DNA from: Bacteroidales bacterium
Lineage (GTDB): Bacteria > Bacteroidota > Bacteroidia > Bacteroidales > UBA932
NCBI GenBank assembly: GCA_017548805.1
Contig: JAFYZE010000121.1
Span: forward strand, 1-11,131
Direction: 5' to 3'
DNA: 11,131 bases
Shown: one piece after another, positions 1 to 7,000 of the stretch
Layout: each line of letters opens with the position of its first letter
Position numbering within the stretch: position 1 is the stretch's first letter
Notes under the pieces: model-generated
Databases searched by the model: none
The model's input: the letters and a program-made list of their open reading frames with translations, nothing else
What the model was told of the DNA's origin: nothing
Made by a program: the position numbers and the translations under genes

Positions 1-347
1 ACGCGGGTGTCCAGCTTGTCGGACAGGGTGCGGTTCTCCTGCTCCAGGACCTCGACCTTCTTCTCCAGCTCGCGGTCCTTCTCCATTTTTTCGATGAGGG
101 CCTGCTGCCGTTCCATCAGGCTGTCCTGCAGCCAGCTGTTCAGCGGCTTGAAGGCCAGGAAGGTGAGGATGACGGTGATGACGTTGGACAGGACGATGGC
201 GACGCTGGACAGCAGGTGCGGGAAGAACAGGAAGAAGCACACGTTCGCTCCGATGAGGAGGAAGCACGCGGCGATCCAGAGGCTGTTCTTGACGTTCCGT
301 CCCTTGCCCAGGGCATATTTGAAAATCTTGTCAGCGGGCTTGCTCAT
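1..347 (-). CDS. Two-helix membrane protein with C-terminal coiled coil, partial (3' end beyond the window)
   Basis: The reading frame opens with ATG at 347 and stays open to the left edge (115 codons visible). Residues 22-42 and about 45-66 are strongly hydrophobic and probably form a membrane hairpin. From about residue 75 the sequence becomes rich in Glu, Lys, Gln and Leu (for example LEKKVEVLEQEN), which looks like a coiled coil. There is no signal peptide beyond the first helix. It is divergent from the LolA-like gene, with 84 bp between the two starts and a TATCTTTG element 25 bp upstream of this start. I do not recognise the family. A small envelope-associated protein is the most that can be said. 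The gene call itself is well supported by the start, the promoter position and the coding-like residue pattern. Confidence 0.75.
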   Translation of the reverse strand, partial: MSKPADKIFKYALGKGRNVKNSLWIAACFLLIGANVCFFLFFPHLLSSVAIVLSNVITVILTFLAFKPLNSWLQDSLMERQQALIEKMEKDRELEKKVEVLEQENRTLSDKLDTR

Positions 348-371
348 AGGCGTGGTAATACCTTAACCTTG

Positions 372-379
372 CAAAGATA
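372..379 (-). promoter_or_regulatory. Bacteroidota -7 element for the leftward membrane protein gene
   Basis: Read on the minus strand this is TATCTTTG, matching the Bacteroidota -7 consensus TAnnTTTG. It lies 25 bp before the ATG at 347, giving a short leader. I see no convincing TTTG -33 box at 19-21 bp spacing, so the promoter may be weak, or the match may be chance in an AT-rich spacer. Confidence 0.45.
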
Positions 380-402
380 TACATATTTCGGAACAATCTT
401 TG

Positions 403-410
403 TAACTTTG
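403..410 (+). promoter_or_regulatory. Bacteroidota -7 element for the LolA-like gene
   Basis: TAACTTTG fits TAnnTTTG and sits 21 bp before the ATG at 432. No clear -33 TTTG is found at the usual spacing. With the opposite element at 372-379 it would form a compact divergent promoter pair. Confidence 0.5.
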
Positions 411-431
411 CGGGCGATTGATCGAAATGCA

Positions 432-950
432 ATGAAAAAACTGCTGATACTCCTTGCCCTCCTCGCTTGCGGCCTTACGGCCTCCGCGCAGGAAATGAGC
501 TGCACCTTCACCCAGAAAAAGACCATCAAGGCCACGAAGAAAGTCATTCCCGGCGAGGGAAAGATTACCTTCACGGCCCCCGATCAGCTCAAGATGATGT
601 ACGACGTCCCGGAAGGGGAGTACCTCATCATCGACGGGATGACCCTGAAAAGCTGCGTCAAGGGGAAGGTCGTGACCTTCGACACCACCAAGAACCCGCG
701 GATGCGCAAGATGCGCAACACGCTGCTGGACTGCATCACGGGCGATTATGAGAAGGCGGCTCAGGAGAACGACGCGAACCTCATCGTCGAGCAGAAGGGC
801 GACGTCAAGACCGTGACCATCATGGCGAAGAAGCAGCAGCCCACCGGCTACGCCCACATCATCATCGACTACAACAAGAAAGGCCTGCCCGTCCGGATGG
901 CGTTGGACGAGTTCACGGGGATTCTGACCGAATATACTTTCAAGTACTAG
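432..950 (+). CDS. LolA-like periplasmic protein
   Basis: The gene encodes 172 aa. I chose the ATG at 432 because it starts a textbook signal peptide (MKKLLILLALLACGLTASA, cleavage before QE) just after a promoter-like element; the frame is open further upstream, but that part reads through the promoter region. The mature part has the single-domain beta pattern of LolA-family proteins: an early FTQKKTIKATKK segment, then GEGKITFTAPDQLKMMYD, the loop KNPRMRKMRN, and a C-terminal EYTFKY strand. LolA proteins carry lipoproteins or other lipidated cargo across the periplasm. This one is short, so it may be a specialised LolA-like protein rather than the main carrier; the ACP and PlsX genes nearby hint at lipid metabolism. 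LLAC at residues 10-13 could be read as a lipobox, but the later ASA site looks better. Its last 91 bp recur twice elsewhere in the window. Confidence 0.75.
   Translation: MKKLLILLALLACGLTASAQEMSCTFTQKKTIKATKKVIPGEGKITFTAPDQLKMMYDVPEGEYLIIDGMTLKSCVKGKVVTFDTTKNPRMRKMRNTLLDCITGDYEKAAQENDANLIVEQKGDVKTVTIMAKKQQPTGYAHIIIDYNKKGLPVRMALDEFTGILTEYTFKY
860..950 (+). repeat. Direct repeat copy A: 3' end of the LolA-like gene (left island boundary)
   Basis: These 91 bp match 10572-10662 at 90 of 91 positions, with no gap, at an offset of 9712. The single difference (T at 938, C at 10650) is synonymous in a Thr codon. The similarity ends exactly after the TAG stop apart from one shared A. A third, diverged copy is at 3428-3514. 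Copy A completes the intact gene, as the attL of an element inserted in a gene's 3' end would. Confidence 0.9.
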
Positions 951-979
951 ATTCTTCGCTTCGCTCAGAATGACAGGGG
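950..979. repeat. Dispersed short repeat of the 'VILSEAKNL' type
   Basis: The sequence directly after the stop codon, attcttcgcttcgctcagaa followed by tgacagggg, is a short element that I recall as dispersed in many bacterial genomes. Its minus-strand translation gives the familiar spurious peptide VILSEAKNL. It holds a small inverted repeat (ATTCT at 951-955, AGAAT at 967-971) around a GCTTCGC-rich centre. It sits exactly at the left island breakpoint, with the G of the TAG possibly its first base. Confidence 0.6.
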
Positions 980-1200
980 AGGCTTTATGTTTGATTCCTC
1001 CACTTTCTTTGGGCTTAGTCAACGTTCCGTGTTTGACTACAGGTTGAGTTGTTCCGCCTGCAGATCCCGCGTGGACGCATTCGCTTCAAATCGGCCTTTC
1101 ACGGCTTTCTGACTCCAGATACGGGCTGGGTTTCGACCGAAACAACCATTTCCCCGGGCACGTTTGCATGTGAAGCGGTGTGTGGGAATAAAGAAGTGGA
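980..1200. other. Intergenic stretch, no recognisable gene
   Basis: The segment separates the short repeat from the end of the first leftward island gene. It is more GC-rich than the gene that follows. The small frames that cross it have no start context and no recognisable protein pattern. It contains one near-palindrome, gtttcgaccgaaac at 1130-1143, without a T-tract, so I do not call a terminator. It could be leftover coding DNA from an earlier rearrangement. Confidence 0.5.
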
Positions 1201-1578
1201 TTATAACACCTCGTTAAATCGAATAATCCCATCGTGAATATGAAAAATATAATCTGGTCTGGTTTTATTTATTTTAATCATTATACTATCTCCAGGTGAA
1301 AGAATCCGATAATTCTCCTTGGAACAAGATGTTGAAGAATGGTATATCTCCCCATTATAGTTATAATCGATATTAAGATACCAATATTCTCGAAATTGGA
1401 CATGCTTATGTGACTTGTCCGTTATCATCGCATTCAAAACAACGACGTCTTCGGAATGAATATACAGTAAGTAATAGTTGACAATTGCGCTTTTTGCCAT
1501 CAATAATACAATAATGATTATTACGATACTATTGACTAAATGCCGGGAGGGTGATTCCGTACTTTCTCTCTTTATCAT
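1201..1578 (-). CDS. Putative immunity protein for the second Rhs tip, one membrane helix
   Basis: The gene encodes 125 aa from the ATG at 1578; an in-frame ATG at 1614 would add 12 residues. A very hydrophobic helix (around VNSIVIIIIVLLMAK) is followed by a small domain with alternating strands: YLNIDYNYNGEIYHSS, then LSPGDSIMIKINKTRPDYIF. This general layout, a helix and a beta domain with 'GDSI.I' before a K-x-x-P, resembles DUF3592-like proteins. It overlaps the 3' end of the upstream Rhs module by 50 bp in another frame, which suggests translational coupling. Its position directly after a variable tip, its AT-rich composition and its small size fit a cognate immunity protein acting at the membrane. 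That role is inferred from position. Confidence 0.6.
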   Translation of the reverse strand: MIKRESTESPSRHLVNSIVIIIIVLLMAKSAIVNYYLLYIHSEDVVVLNAMITDKSHKHVQFREYWYLNIDYNYNGEIYHSSTSCSKENYRILSPGDSIMIKINKTRPDYIFHIHDGIIRFNEVL

Positions 1579-3142
1579 AATCGCAGAAATAATAACTAAT
1601 TGTTTCTCCAACAACTATTTTTGTCGTTTCGGGAGAAGTTGCAACTATTGAGTTTGCAATCTCTTGTCCAACCTGTTGCGTCCTCGCTTCTTGGGCTGCC
1701 CTAGCCGCCTTCTCGGCTTTTGTTGCTCGGCTTGATGATGCTGGTCTGTTGCTCGCAACATTGGCTGTATGAACTGCCTGTTGGGAGGTCTCTTCAACTT
1801 TTTTTGCGGCATTCTCAACGGCCTTGTTTGATTTGGCAACCACTCCGCTTACTGCGGCATCAACCGCAGTAGCAATGGCCGCTTCTTTCAAAACGCCCTT
1901 AATATCATTATCAACTAATACTTTATCATTTAGTGAAAAGTTTAAGCCTGCCTTTGCGGTCTCAAGAATAAAACTCTTAGCTATCGCTAGTTTTCCTGTG
2001 GGAACAACAGCTGATACTGCGACATCAATTAAGTCAACGTTTCCAAGCCACATGTCATAGCCACGGTCTCCTTCTCTATAATTATGGTAAACTTGAGACC
2101 CATATTCAAGGCCGACTGAAATAAGCCAGACGGGGAAGTTACCGTCATGATCAATAGAATTAATTGGGTTGTTGAGACCAAAAGCATATGGAGACAAAGA
2201 GTAGTTACTCTCCATCATTTGATCCTGGCTAAGCCAGGCAGCGGTCCGTGGAGAATACAGTCTCGCCCCGAAGTCCAGATAGGGCGCTCCCGGTGCTGCT
2301 CCGCTTCCCACCAGGTCCGTCAAAGCCGATCCAGCGATCTCCTTGCCACCGAAGCGGTAACGCTTCTCCGAGTTGTCGGTCGTGCTGCTTGATGTCCAAG
2401 TACGGGACACCGTACCGTAGGGATAGTAGTCGAACCTCTGCCTCACGGCTCCCGTCCCATCCTTGACGACGCGCACACTTCCAAGATGATCTTTGACCAC
2501 GTAGAGGACCTTATCCGCGCCCGTGCCGGGGAGCAGGCGGCCGCCTTCCCAGCCTGCGCTTTCAAGGGTCACCGTTCCGTTCGCGGCCTTGTTGAACACC
2601 ATGTCGCCCAGGTAGAGGCGGGTCGTGGTCCCGTCGCTGACCTGTGCAAGGGTTCCGTCGGCGAGGTAGGACCGCTGCGTGGAAGCGGTGCCCGTTCCCG
2701 CACTCGCGGTGATGGCCCTCGGTAGGCCGATTGCGTTCCACTCGATGCCCAGCCCAGCCTGCGGGTCTTCCGTCACGTTCCCGTGAGCATCGTAGGTCCA
2801 TGTGTTGCGCTTCGGCCCCGTGTAAGTGTACGACAGCGACTCGGTGGGCGTCGTCCCCGAACTGTCTCCGTAGCGGTCGAGCGTGAGCAGGTTGCCGCTC
2901 CTGTCGTAGGTGATGTTTCGCTCAGTAAGGGTGTTCACTCCCGAGAGCAAAGTCCCGGCATAGCGCAAACTCCCGGTCAGGCGTTCGGCTTTGTCGTAGG
3001 AGTAGGCGTATGTTTCCGCCTCGGTGGAGCCATTTGAAGAAGTCCCTTTCTGCTGCTGGGTCCATTCCGTGATGAGGCCGACCTTGCCCGGGAGGGCGTC
3101 GGTGGCGGTGAATAGACTGACTAACAGGAGCGGTGCTTTCAT
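1529..3142 (-). CDS. Truncated Rhs/YD-repeat module with an alternative C-terminal tip
   Basis: I place the start at 3142 (537 aa). The frame is open to 3274, but that part overlaps the opposite-strand recombinase remnant and the -7 element at 3166-3173. The first 15 residues (MKAPLLLVSLFTATD) replace the long shell of a full Rhs protein and look like a short signal-like segment. Residues about 15-295 are nearly the same as residues 1594-1874 of the large Rhs protein: YSYDKAERLTG, ITYDRSGNLLTL, WTYDAHGNVTED, then the Rhs-associated core RYRFGGKE ... YLDFGARLYSP. The core ends at NPINSIDHDG near residue 332, in place of the usual DPxG. The tip of about 205 aa begins with a hydrophobic pretoxin-like stretch (VWLISVGLEYGSQVYHNYRE), continues with an Ala/Lys-rich helical segment and ends with a short variable tail. 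I cannot name an activity. It could be an expressed short toxin or a silent donor of an alternative tip. Confidence 0.75.
   Translation of the reverse strand: MKAPLLLVSLFTATDALPGKVGLITEWTQQQKGTSSNGSTEAETYAYSYDKAERLTGSLRYAGTLLSGVNTLTERNITYDRSGNLLTLDRYGDSSGTTPTESLSYTYTGPKRNTWTYDAHGNVTEDPQAGLGIEWNAIGLPRAITASAGTGTASTQRSYLADGTLAQVSDGTTTRLYLGDMVFNKAANGTVTLESAGWEGGRLLPGTGADKVLYVVKDHLGSVRVVKDGTGAVRQRFDYYPYGTVSRTWTSSSTTDNSEKRYRFGGKEIAGSALTDLVGSGAAPGAPYLDFGARLYSPRTAAWLSQDQMMESNYSLSPYAFGLNNPINSIDHDGNFPVWLISVGLEYGSQVYHNYREGDRGYDMWLGNVDLIDVAVSAVVPTGKLAIAKSFILETAKAGLNFSLNDKVLVDNDIKGVLKEAAIATAVDAAVSGVVAKSNKAVENAAKKVEETSQQAVHTANVASNRPASSSRATKAEKAARAAQEARTQQVGQEIANSIVATSPETTKIVVGETISYYFCDYDKERKYGITLPAFSQ
2257..3099 (-). 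repeat. Rhs core repeat, copy 1 (truncated module)
   Basis: This segment aligns without gaps to 4860-5702 at an offset of 2603. Positions 2846-2984 are identical to 5449-5587 over 139 bp. Elsewhere the copies differ by scattered substitutions, many at third codon positions. The match fades just past the LYSP codons on the tip side and at the LPGKVG codons on the 5' side. Confidence 0.9.
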
Positions 3143-3165
3143 GGTGTTTTTCGTTTCGTGTCCGT

Positions 3166-3173
3166 CAAAGATA
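3166..3173 (-). promoter_or_regulatory. Possible -7 element for the truncated Rhs module
   Basis: The minus strand reads TATCTTTG, fitting TAnnTTTG, 23 bp before the chosen ATG at 3142. I see no TTTG at -33. If active, it would express the truncated module independently of the large Rhs gene. Confidence 0.4.
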
Positions 3174-3183
3174 TGAAAAATGA

Positions 3184-3348
3184 TTCTTTCGTCGGTCTGC
3201 GACACTGGCCATCTCCGCGGGTGCGGAACTCTACTCGGTGAGTAAGATTCTGGGGCATCGGAACCTGGTGTCAACGCAAGTCTATGCCAAGGTCAATCTG
3301 GAGAAGAAAAAGGAGGCGGTCAATCTGACCAAGGGGGTATTCGATTAG
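3184..3348 (+). pseudogene. Tyrosine recombinase (phage-type integrase), C-terminal remnant
   Basis: The frame that ends at the TAG of 3346-3348 reads TLAISAGAELYSVSKILGH from 3202, then R, N, L, V, S, T, QVYAKVNLEKKKEAVNL and a short tail. This is the C-terminal end of a Bacteroidota tyrosine recombinase: the LGH histidine (3256-3258) and, nine codons on, the catalytic tyrosine in QVYAK (3283-3285). The HxxR box that should precede it is missing or corrupted (FFRRSATLA), and an in-frame TGA at 3181 closes the frame. About 50 codons of an expected 300-400 remain, so it cannot be functional. It points at, and ends 79 bp before, the internal relic of the lolA-like gene's 3' end, the typical placement of an integrase next to its attachment site. 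The bases between (3349-3427) hold nothing I recognise. Confidence 0.8.
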
Positions 3349-3427
3349 TATTGGTGCCGGACACACGATTTAGAACAGTACCGTATAGCCATCTTTGGAA
3401 ACCCAAAATACCAGAAGCTATTCCTTC

Positions 3428-3514
3428 ATCGACTAAAACAAGAAAGTCCTTCCAGTTCGCATGGTAATGGACGAGTTCACGGGTATCGAGACCGAGTATA
3501 CGTTCCGGTTCTAG
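3428..3514 (+). pseudogene. Relic of a diverged LolA-like gene 3' end (copy C)
   Basis: These 87 bp align without gaps to 864-950 at 69 of 87 positions by hand count. Read in the gene's frame it gives ID*NKKVLPVRMVMDEF and then TGIETEYTFRF*, against IDYNKKGLPVRMALDEF and TGILTEYTFKY* in the intact gene. Many of the differences are at third codon positions, as expected of an ortholog that evolved under selection in another host. The TAA at codon 3 is probably later decay. No similarity continues upstream, so only the 3' end was captured. Confidence 0.8.
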
Positions 3515-3567
3515 AACTGCGTCCCTTCCTGCTCCAGATAACTCACGATGTCGCCGACGGTCTTGAA
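3511..3567 (-). pseudogene. Relic of a diverged acpP 3' end
   Basis: The minus strand reads FKTVGDIVSYLEQEGTQF and a TAG stop, against FNTVGDVVAWLEQEGAQL in the intact acyl carrier protein (12 of 18 residues; 44 of 57 bases by hand count). The stop overlaps the stop of the LolA-like relic in a shared CTAG, exactly as at 10659-10662. The similarity stops just past the Phe codon, so nothing of the ACP domain that carries the prosthetic group remains. The stop of the putative lipoprotein immunity gene lies 17 bp further on. Confidence 0.8.
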
Positions 3568-3584
3568 GGGATATCGTTTACCAT

Positions 3585-4097
3585 CTATCGGCGTTCTGAA
3601 TCCTGTGCAAAACCGATATCAATCTGTAGAGAATCACAATATCGTTGAAACTCTGATTCTTGATCAAAATACTCGATGTATTTGTGCCAGGATTCTGTTT
3701 CAAATTGTAATAATGACTTTGACAGTACGGCAAATCGATCCTTTTGCTCAATTTTATCATAAAGCTTTGCTATCACCCAGTTATTGTCGGCAACAGCATC
3801 AAGAACGCATGTTTTTCGCTTTCCCGTCGAATCAAAAGCCATTTCGTAAGTAGGGATCAAATACTCCCCGCCATAACAAATACCGAAATGTACACTGGTC
3901 CCATGTACGATAATCTTCCCATAATCGAAATCCATCAGGTAAATTCCATCCCCAAGGTCATACGAACCCAAACTCTTGGGATTGCAACCTACAAATGACA
4001 TACAAGACAGCAAAAATGCAACAACAGAATACAACTGCGGATTAAATTTGGTCTGGAATATCTTGTCGTTGTTAGAAATGTAGTTTCCCTTTCCCAT
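3585..4097 (-). CDS. Putative lipoprotein immunity protein for the large Rhs protein's tip
   Basis: The gene encodes 170 aa from the ATG at 4097; an in-frame ATG at 4118 would add 7 residues. The N-terminus has several Lys residues, a hydrophobic run (LYSVVAFLLSCMSFVG) and Cys38 in a lipobox-like FVGC, so the product is probably a periplasm-facing lipoprotein. The mature part begins near LGSYDLGDGIYLMDFDYGK and is rich in short strands and aromatic residues. The opening 'YDLGDGIYL' resembles small Bacteroidota lipoproteins found near toxins (DUF3997-like, from memory). The start overlaps the Rhs stop by 26 bp, which suggests coupled translation. Position, AT-rich composition and predicted location support an immunity role; there is no direct proof. 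Confidence 0.65.
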   Translation of the reverse strand: MGKGNYISNNDKIFQTKFNPQLYSVVAFLLSCMSFVGCNPKSLGSYDLGDGIYLMDFDYGKIIVHGTSVHFGICYGGEYLIPTYEMAFDSTGKRKTCVLDAVADNNWVIAKLYDKIEQKDRFAVLSKSLLQFETESWHKYIEYFDQESEFQRYCDSLQIDIGFAQDSERR

Positions 4098-7000
4098 AAT
4101 AATATGTATTAAAACCATGAATCTCCGGATTAATATGAAACAAAGCGTTATTTCCCAAAATGAAATGGTTCCTTATAGATCCGCCTCCGGGATTCCAATC
4201 ATATTTAGTCGCATCATCGTTGACAATCTGAACTGTTCTCTCATTTCGATTCAACAGGATTATATTAACTCTTCCTAATGCATAAATCGTGTCAAAGACT
4301 TTCCCGTAACCGATTCTGTAACTATATAAAGCGGCCATAGAGTTATTGACTGTAAACAAATTAATTGGAGTCACAGTATTCTCTTTTTGGAATTCAGTTG
4401 TTGATAATAACCCAAAATCCAATTTGGAAGTGTCAATATATAATGTATTCTCCGCCGTGGGATTTTTGAGGGCGTTTGGATGATTTTTGGCCCACTGAAT
4501 TCCTTCCATTGCACTCACATATCCATCGTAGTCAGGACGATTGGGTAAATTGGTATAATTAGCAAGTAGCCTAAAAATAGCCTCAATGGACGATAAACCT
4601 TTATACCCCAAATCTAGTTTCATTGCATCAATATGGGATAGGCCTTGGATAAAAGAGTCATTCGCAATAATAATGGGTTGCCCTTGAAGCCCTTCGTCAT
4701 CTGTTCCGAGGAATCGCCCTTCGGTGTTGTAGATAGGCGAAAGCCCCATCTGATCCACTAGATTCACCGGATTCCCTGCACAATACACATTCGGCCCTAT
4801 AGCGTAATACTTCTCCATCAACGGATCCACACTAAGCCACGTCGCCGTTTCAGGGTTGTACAGCCTCGCCCCGAAGTCGAGATAGGGCGCTCCGGGCGCA
4901 ACTCCCATGCCCGTCAGATCCGTCAGGCCCGAACCGGAGACTTCCTTGCCGCTGAAGCGGTAGCGCTTCTCCGAGTTGTCGGTCGTGGCGCTCGATGTCC
5001 ATGTGCGCGATACCGTGCCGTAGGGATAGTAGTCGAACCGCTGCCTGATTGCCCCTGTCCCGTCCTTGACGACGCGAACGCTGCCGAGGTGGTCCTTGAC
5101 CACATAGAGAATCTTGTCCGCGCCCGTGCCGGGGAGCAGGCGGCCGCCTTCCCAGCCAGCGCTCTCGAGGGTCACCGTCCCGTCGGCGGCCTTTTCGAAC
5201 ACCATGTCGCCCAGGTAGAGGCGGGTCGTGGTCCCATCGCTGACCTGCGCCAGCGAACCGTCGGCGAGATAGGACCGCTGCGTGGAGGCCGTGTCGGTTC
5301 CAGAACTTGCGGTGATGGTCCTCGGCAGGCCGATTGCGTTCCACTCGATGCTCAGACCCGCTTGCGGGTCCGCCGTCACGTTCCCGTGGGCGTCGTACGT
5401 CCATGTGTTGCGCTTCGGGCCCGTGTAGGTGTACGACAGCGACTCGGAGGGCGTCGTCCCCGAACTGTCTCCGTAGCGGTCGAGCGTGAGCAGGTTGCCG
5501 CTCCTGTCGTAGGTGATGTTTCGCTCAGTAAGGGTGTTCACTCCCGAGAGCAAAGTCCCGGCATAGCGCAAACTCCCGGTCAGGCGTCCGGCCTTGTCGT
5601 AGGAATATGCGTATGTCTCAGCCGTGGTCGAGCCGTTTGACGACGTCCCCTTCTGTTGCTGCGTCCATTCCGTGATGAGACCGACCTTCCCCGGGAGGGG
5701 ATCCGTACCGGACTTCGAGGGTGACGCATAGCGCAGCGTCTCTTCCCAGGACGTGGATGACATCGACTGAAGCCAACCCTGCAGAGTGTAGTAGTAATTG
5801 GTTGCTTCCACGCCTCCGTTGCGGCTGACCGAACCGATTCGTTGCATTTCGTCGTAGTAATAACCTTCCCACGCCATCGGCCCCTGGTCAATATATGCGG
5901 CGTTCAAAAACGGACGGTATCTCATATCCCGGACATGGGCACGTTCCAGGGTGTGGGCGGCGTTCGCGGATGCCGGTCTTGCCCGCTGTCGTTCAACCAG
6001 CGGATCACCCGGGAACGTATATCTGAAGGAACAATGGAGACTGTCACCTTGCGTATTGATTCTGGCTACCTGGCGAACCCTTCCCTTCGCATCATAGAAG
6101 TACGAGCGGGTATCCCTTGTCGAGGTGTTGGATGGGGTCAATGCCGAGGGTGCAACGCCTGCCGGCAGCAGGGTGATGCGTTCCGCGGTCTTCATGCCAC
6201 GGGTATATGAGTACTTGTCGGCGGATGTCACGATGGATGCTTCATCCGCGAAGGCTGGAGTCCCGGAGGGGTAACTGTCGTACGAATACTCCGCAAGCGT
6301 CACCTCGGCATTGGTCCCGTACTTGTACGCCTCCCGAATGGGCCGTTTGAAGCCGTCATAGTACGTGGTAAAGATCTCGTCGTTGGACGATCCGTCGGCG
6401 GCTTTGCGGGTCCGCTTCACAGGGAGATCCAGGTCGTTGTATTCAATCACTTCCTCGACGTTTCCGGGGAGCTGCCGTCTGACCACCCGGTCCCTCCCGT
6501 CGTACCGGTATGTGTAGCAGTTGGAAGTGGAGAAATTGGATGTGGATGAACTCAGCAGGGCCGATTGATCGGGTGGAACCACGCAGAGAGTCCGTCCGAG
6601 GATGTCCCTGATGTAGTAGGTGTCTGCCGTGTCACCCGCGGCGTCGAGCTTTACCCGTTCAAGTACCGGTGTCCCGAGTTCGTCTGTGAACACTTCGGTG
6701 TGCGAACCGTCCGGGCCCTCGGTGACCGTAACGATGAAGCGGTTCGGGGAATGGTAGCCGTCGGCGGATATCGAGTGGGTTGATGGATCGTAAGAGAGAT
6801 TGAGGATGGTGTTTGCGGGTGATCCTTCCGTCCGAGTTTCGGTCGTCTCCGTGAAGCCGGGAAGAGAGGAGGCGATGACGCGGTCTCTGTCCGACGACTC
6901 ATAGGTGTTCTCCGAATAGGCCTTGACCCCGAACCCATGGTAGGACTGCTGCGCACCGATCGCCCCGGTCCGGAACGACCCAATATTGGCGGAATTGGTC

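Noticed and set aside
860..950. The 91-bp duplication as an ordinary transposon target-site duplication
   Set aside because: It is far longer than the few bases typical of DDE transposons, no terminal inverted repeats or transposase are visible, and a third diverged copy exists inside the island.
363..1022. Long minus-strand frame opposite the LolA-like gene
   Set aside because: It is antisense to a well-supported gene, has low-complexity His/Leu/Gly composition and runs through the dispersed 'VILSEAKNL' repeat, a known source of false proteins.
1130..1143. Near-palindrome gtttcgaccgaaac as terminator or operator
   Set aside because: The stem is only 6 bp with a 2-base centre, there is no T-tract on either strand, and no regulator is near.
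1049..1237. Small plus-strand frame of 62 codons
   Set aside because: It depends on a non-ATG start, runs into the opposite-strand immunity gene and has no recognisable pattern.
3143..3274. N-terminal extension of the truncated Rhs module by 44 residues
   Set aside because: The extension overlaps the opposite-strand recombinase remnant and the -7 element and has no signal-like or Rhs-like sequence; the ATG at 3142 is better placed.
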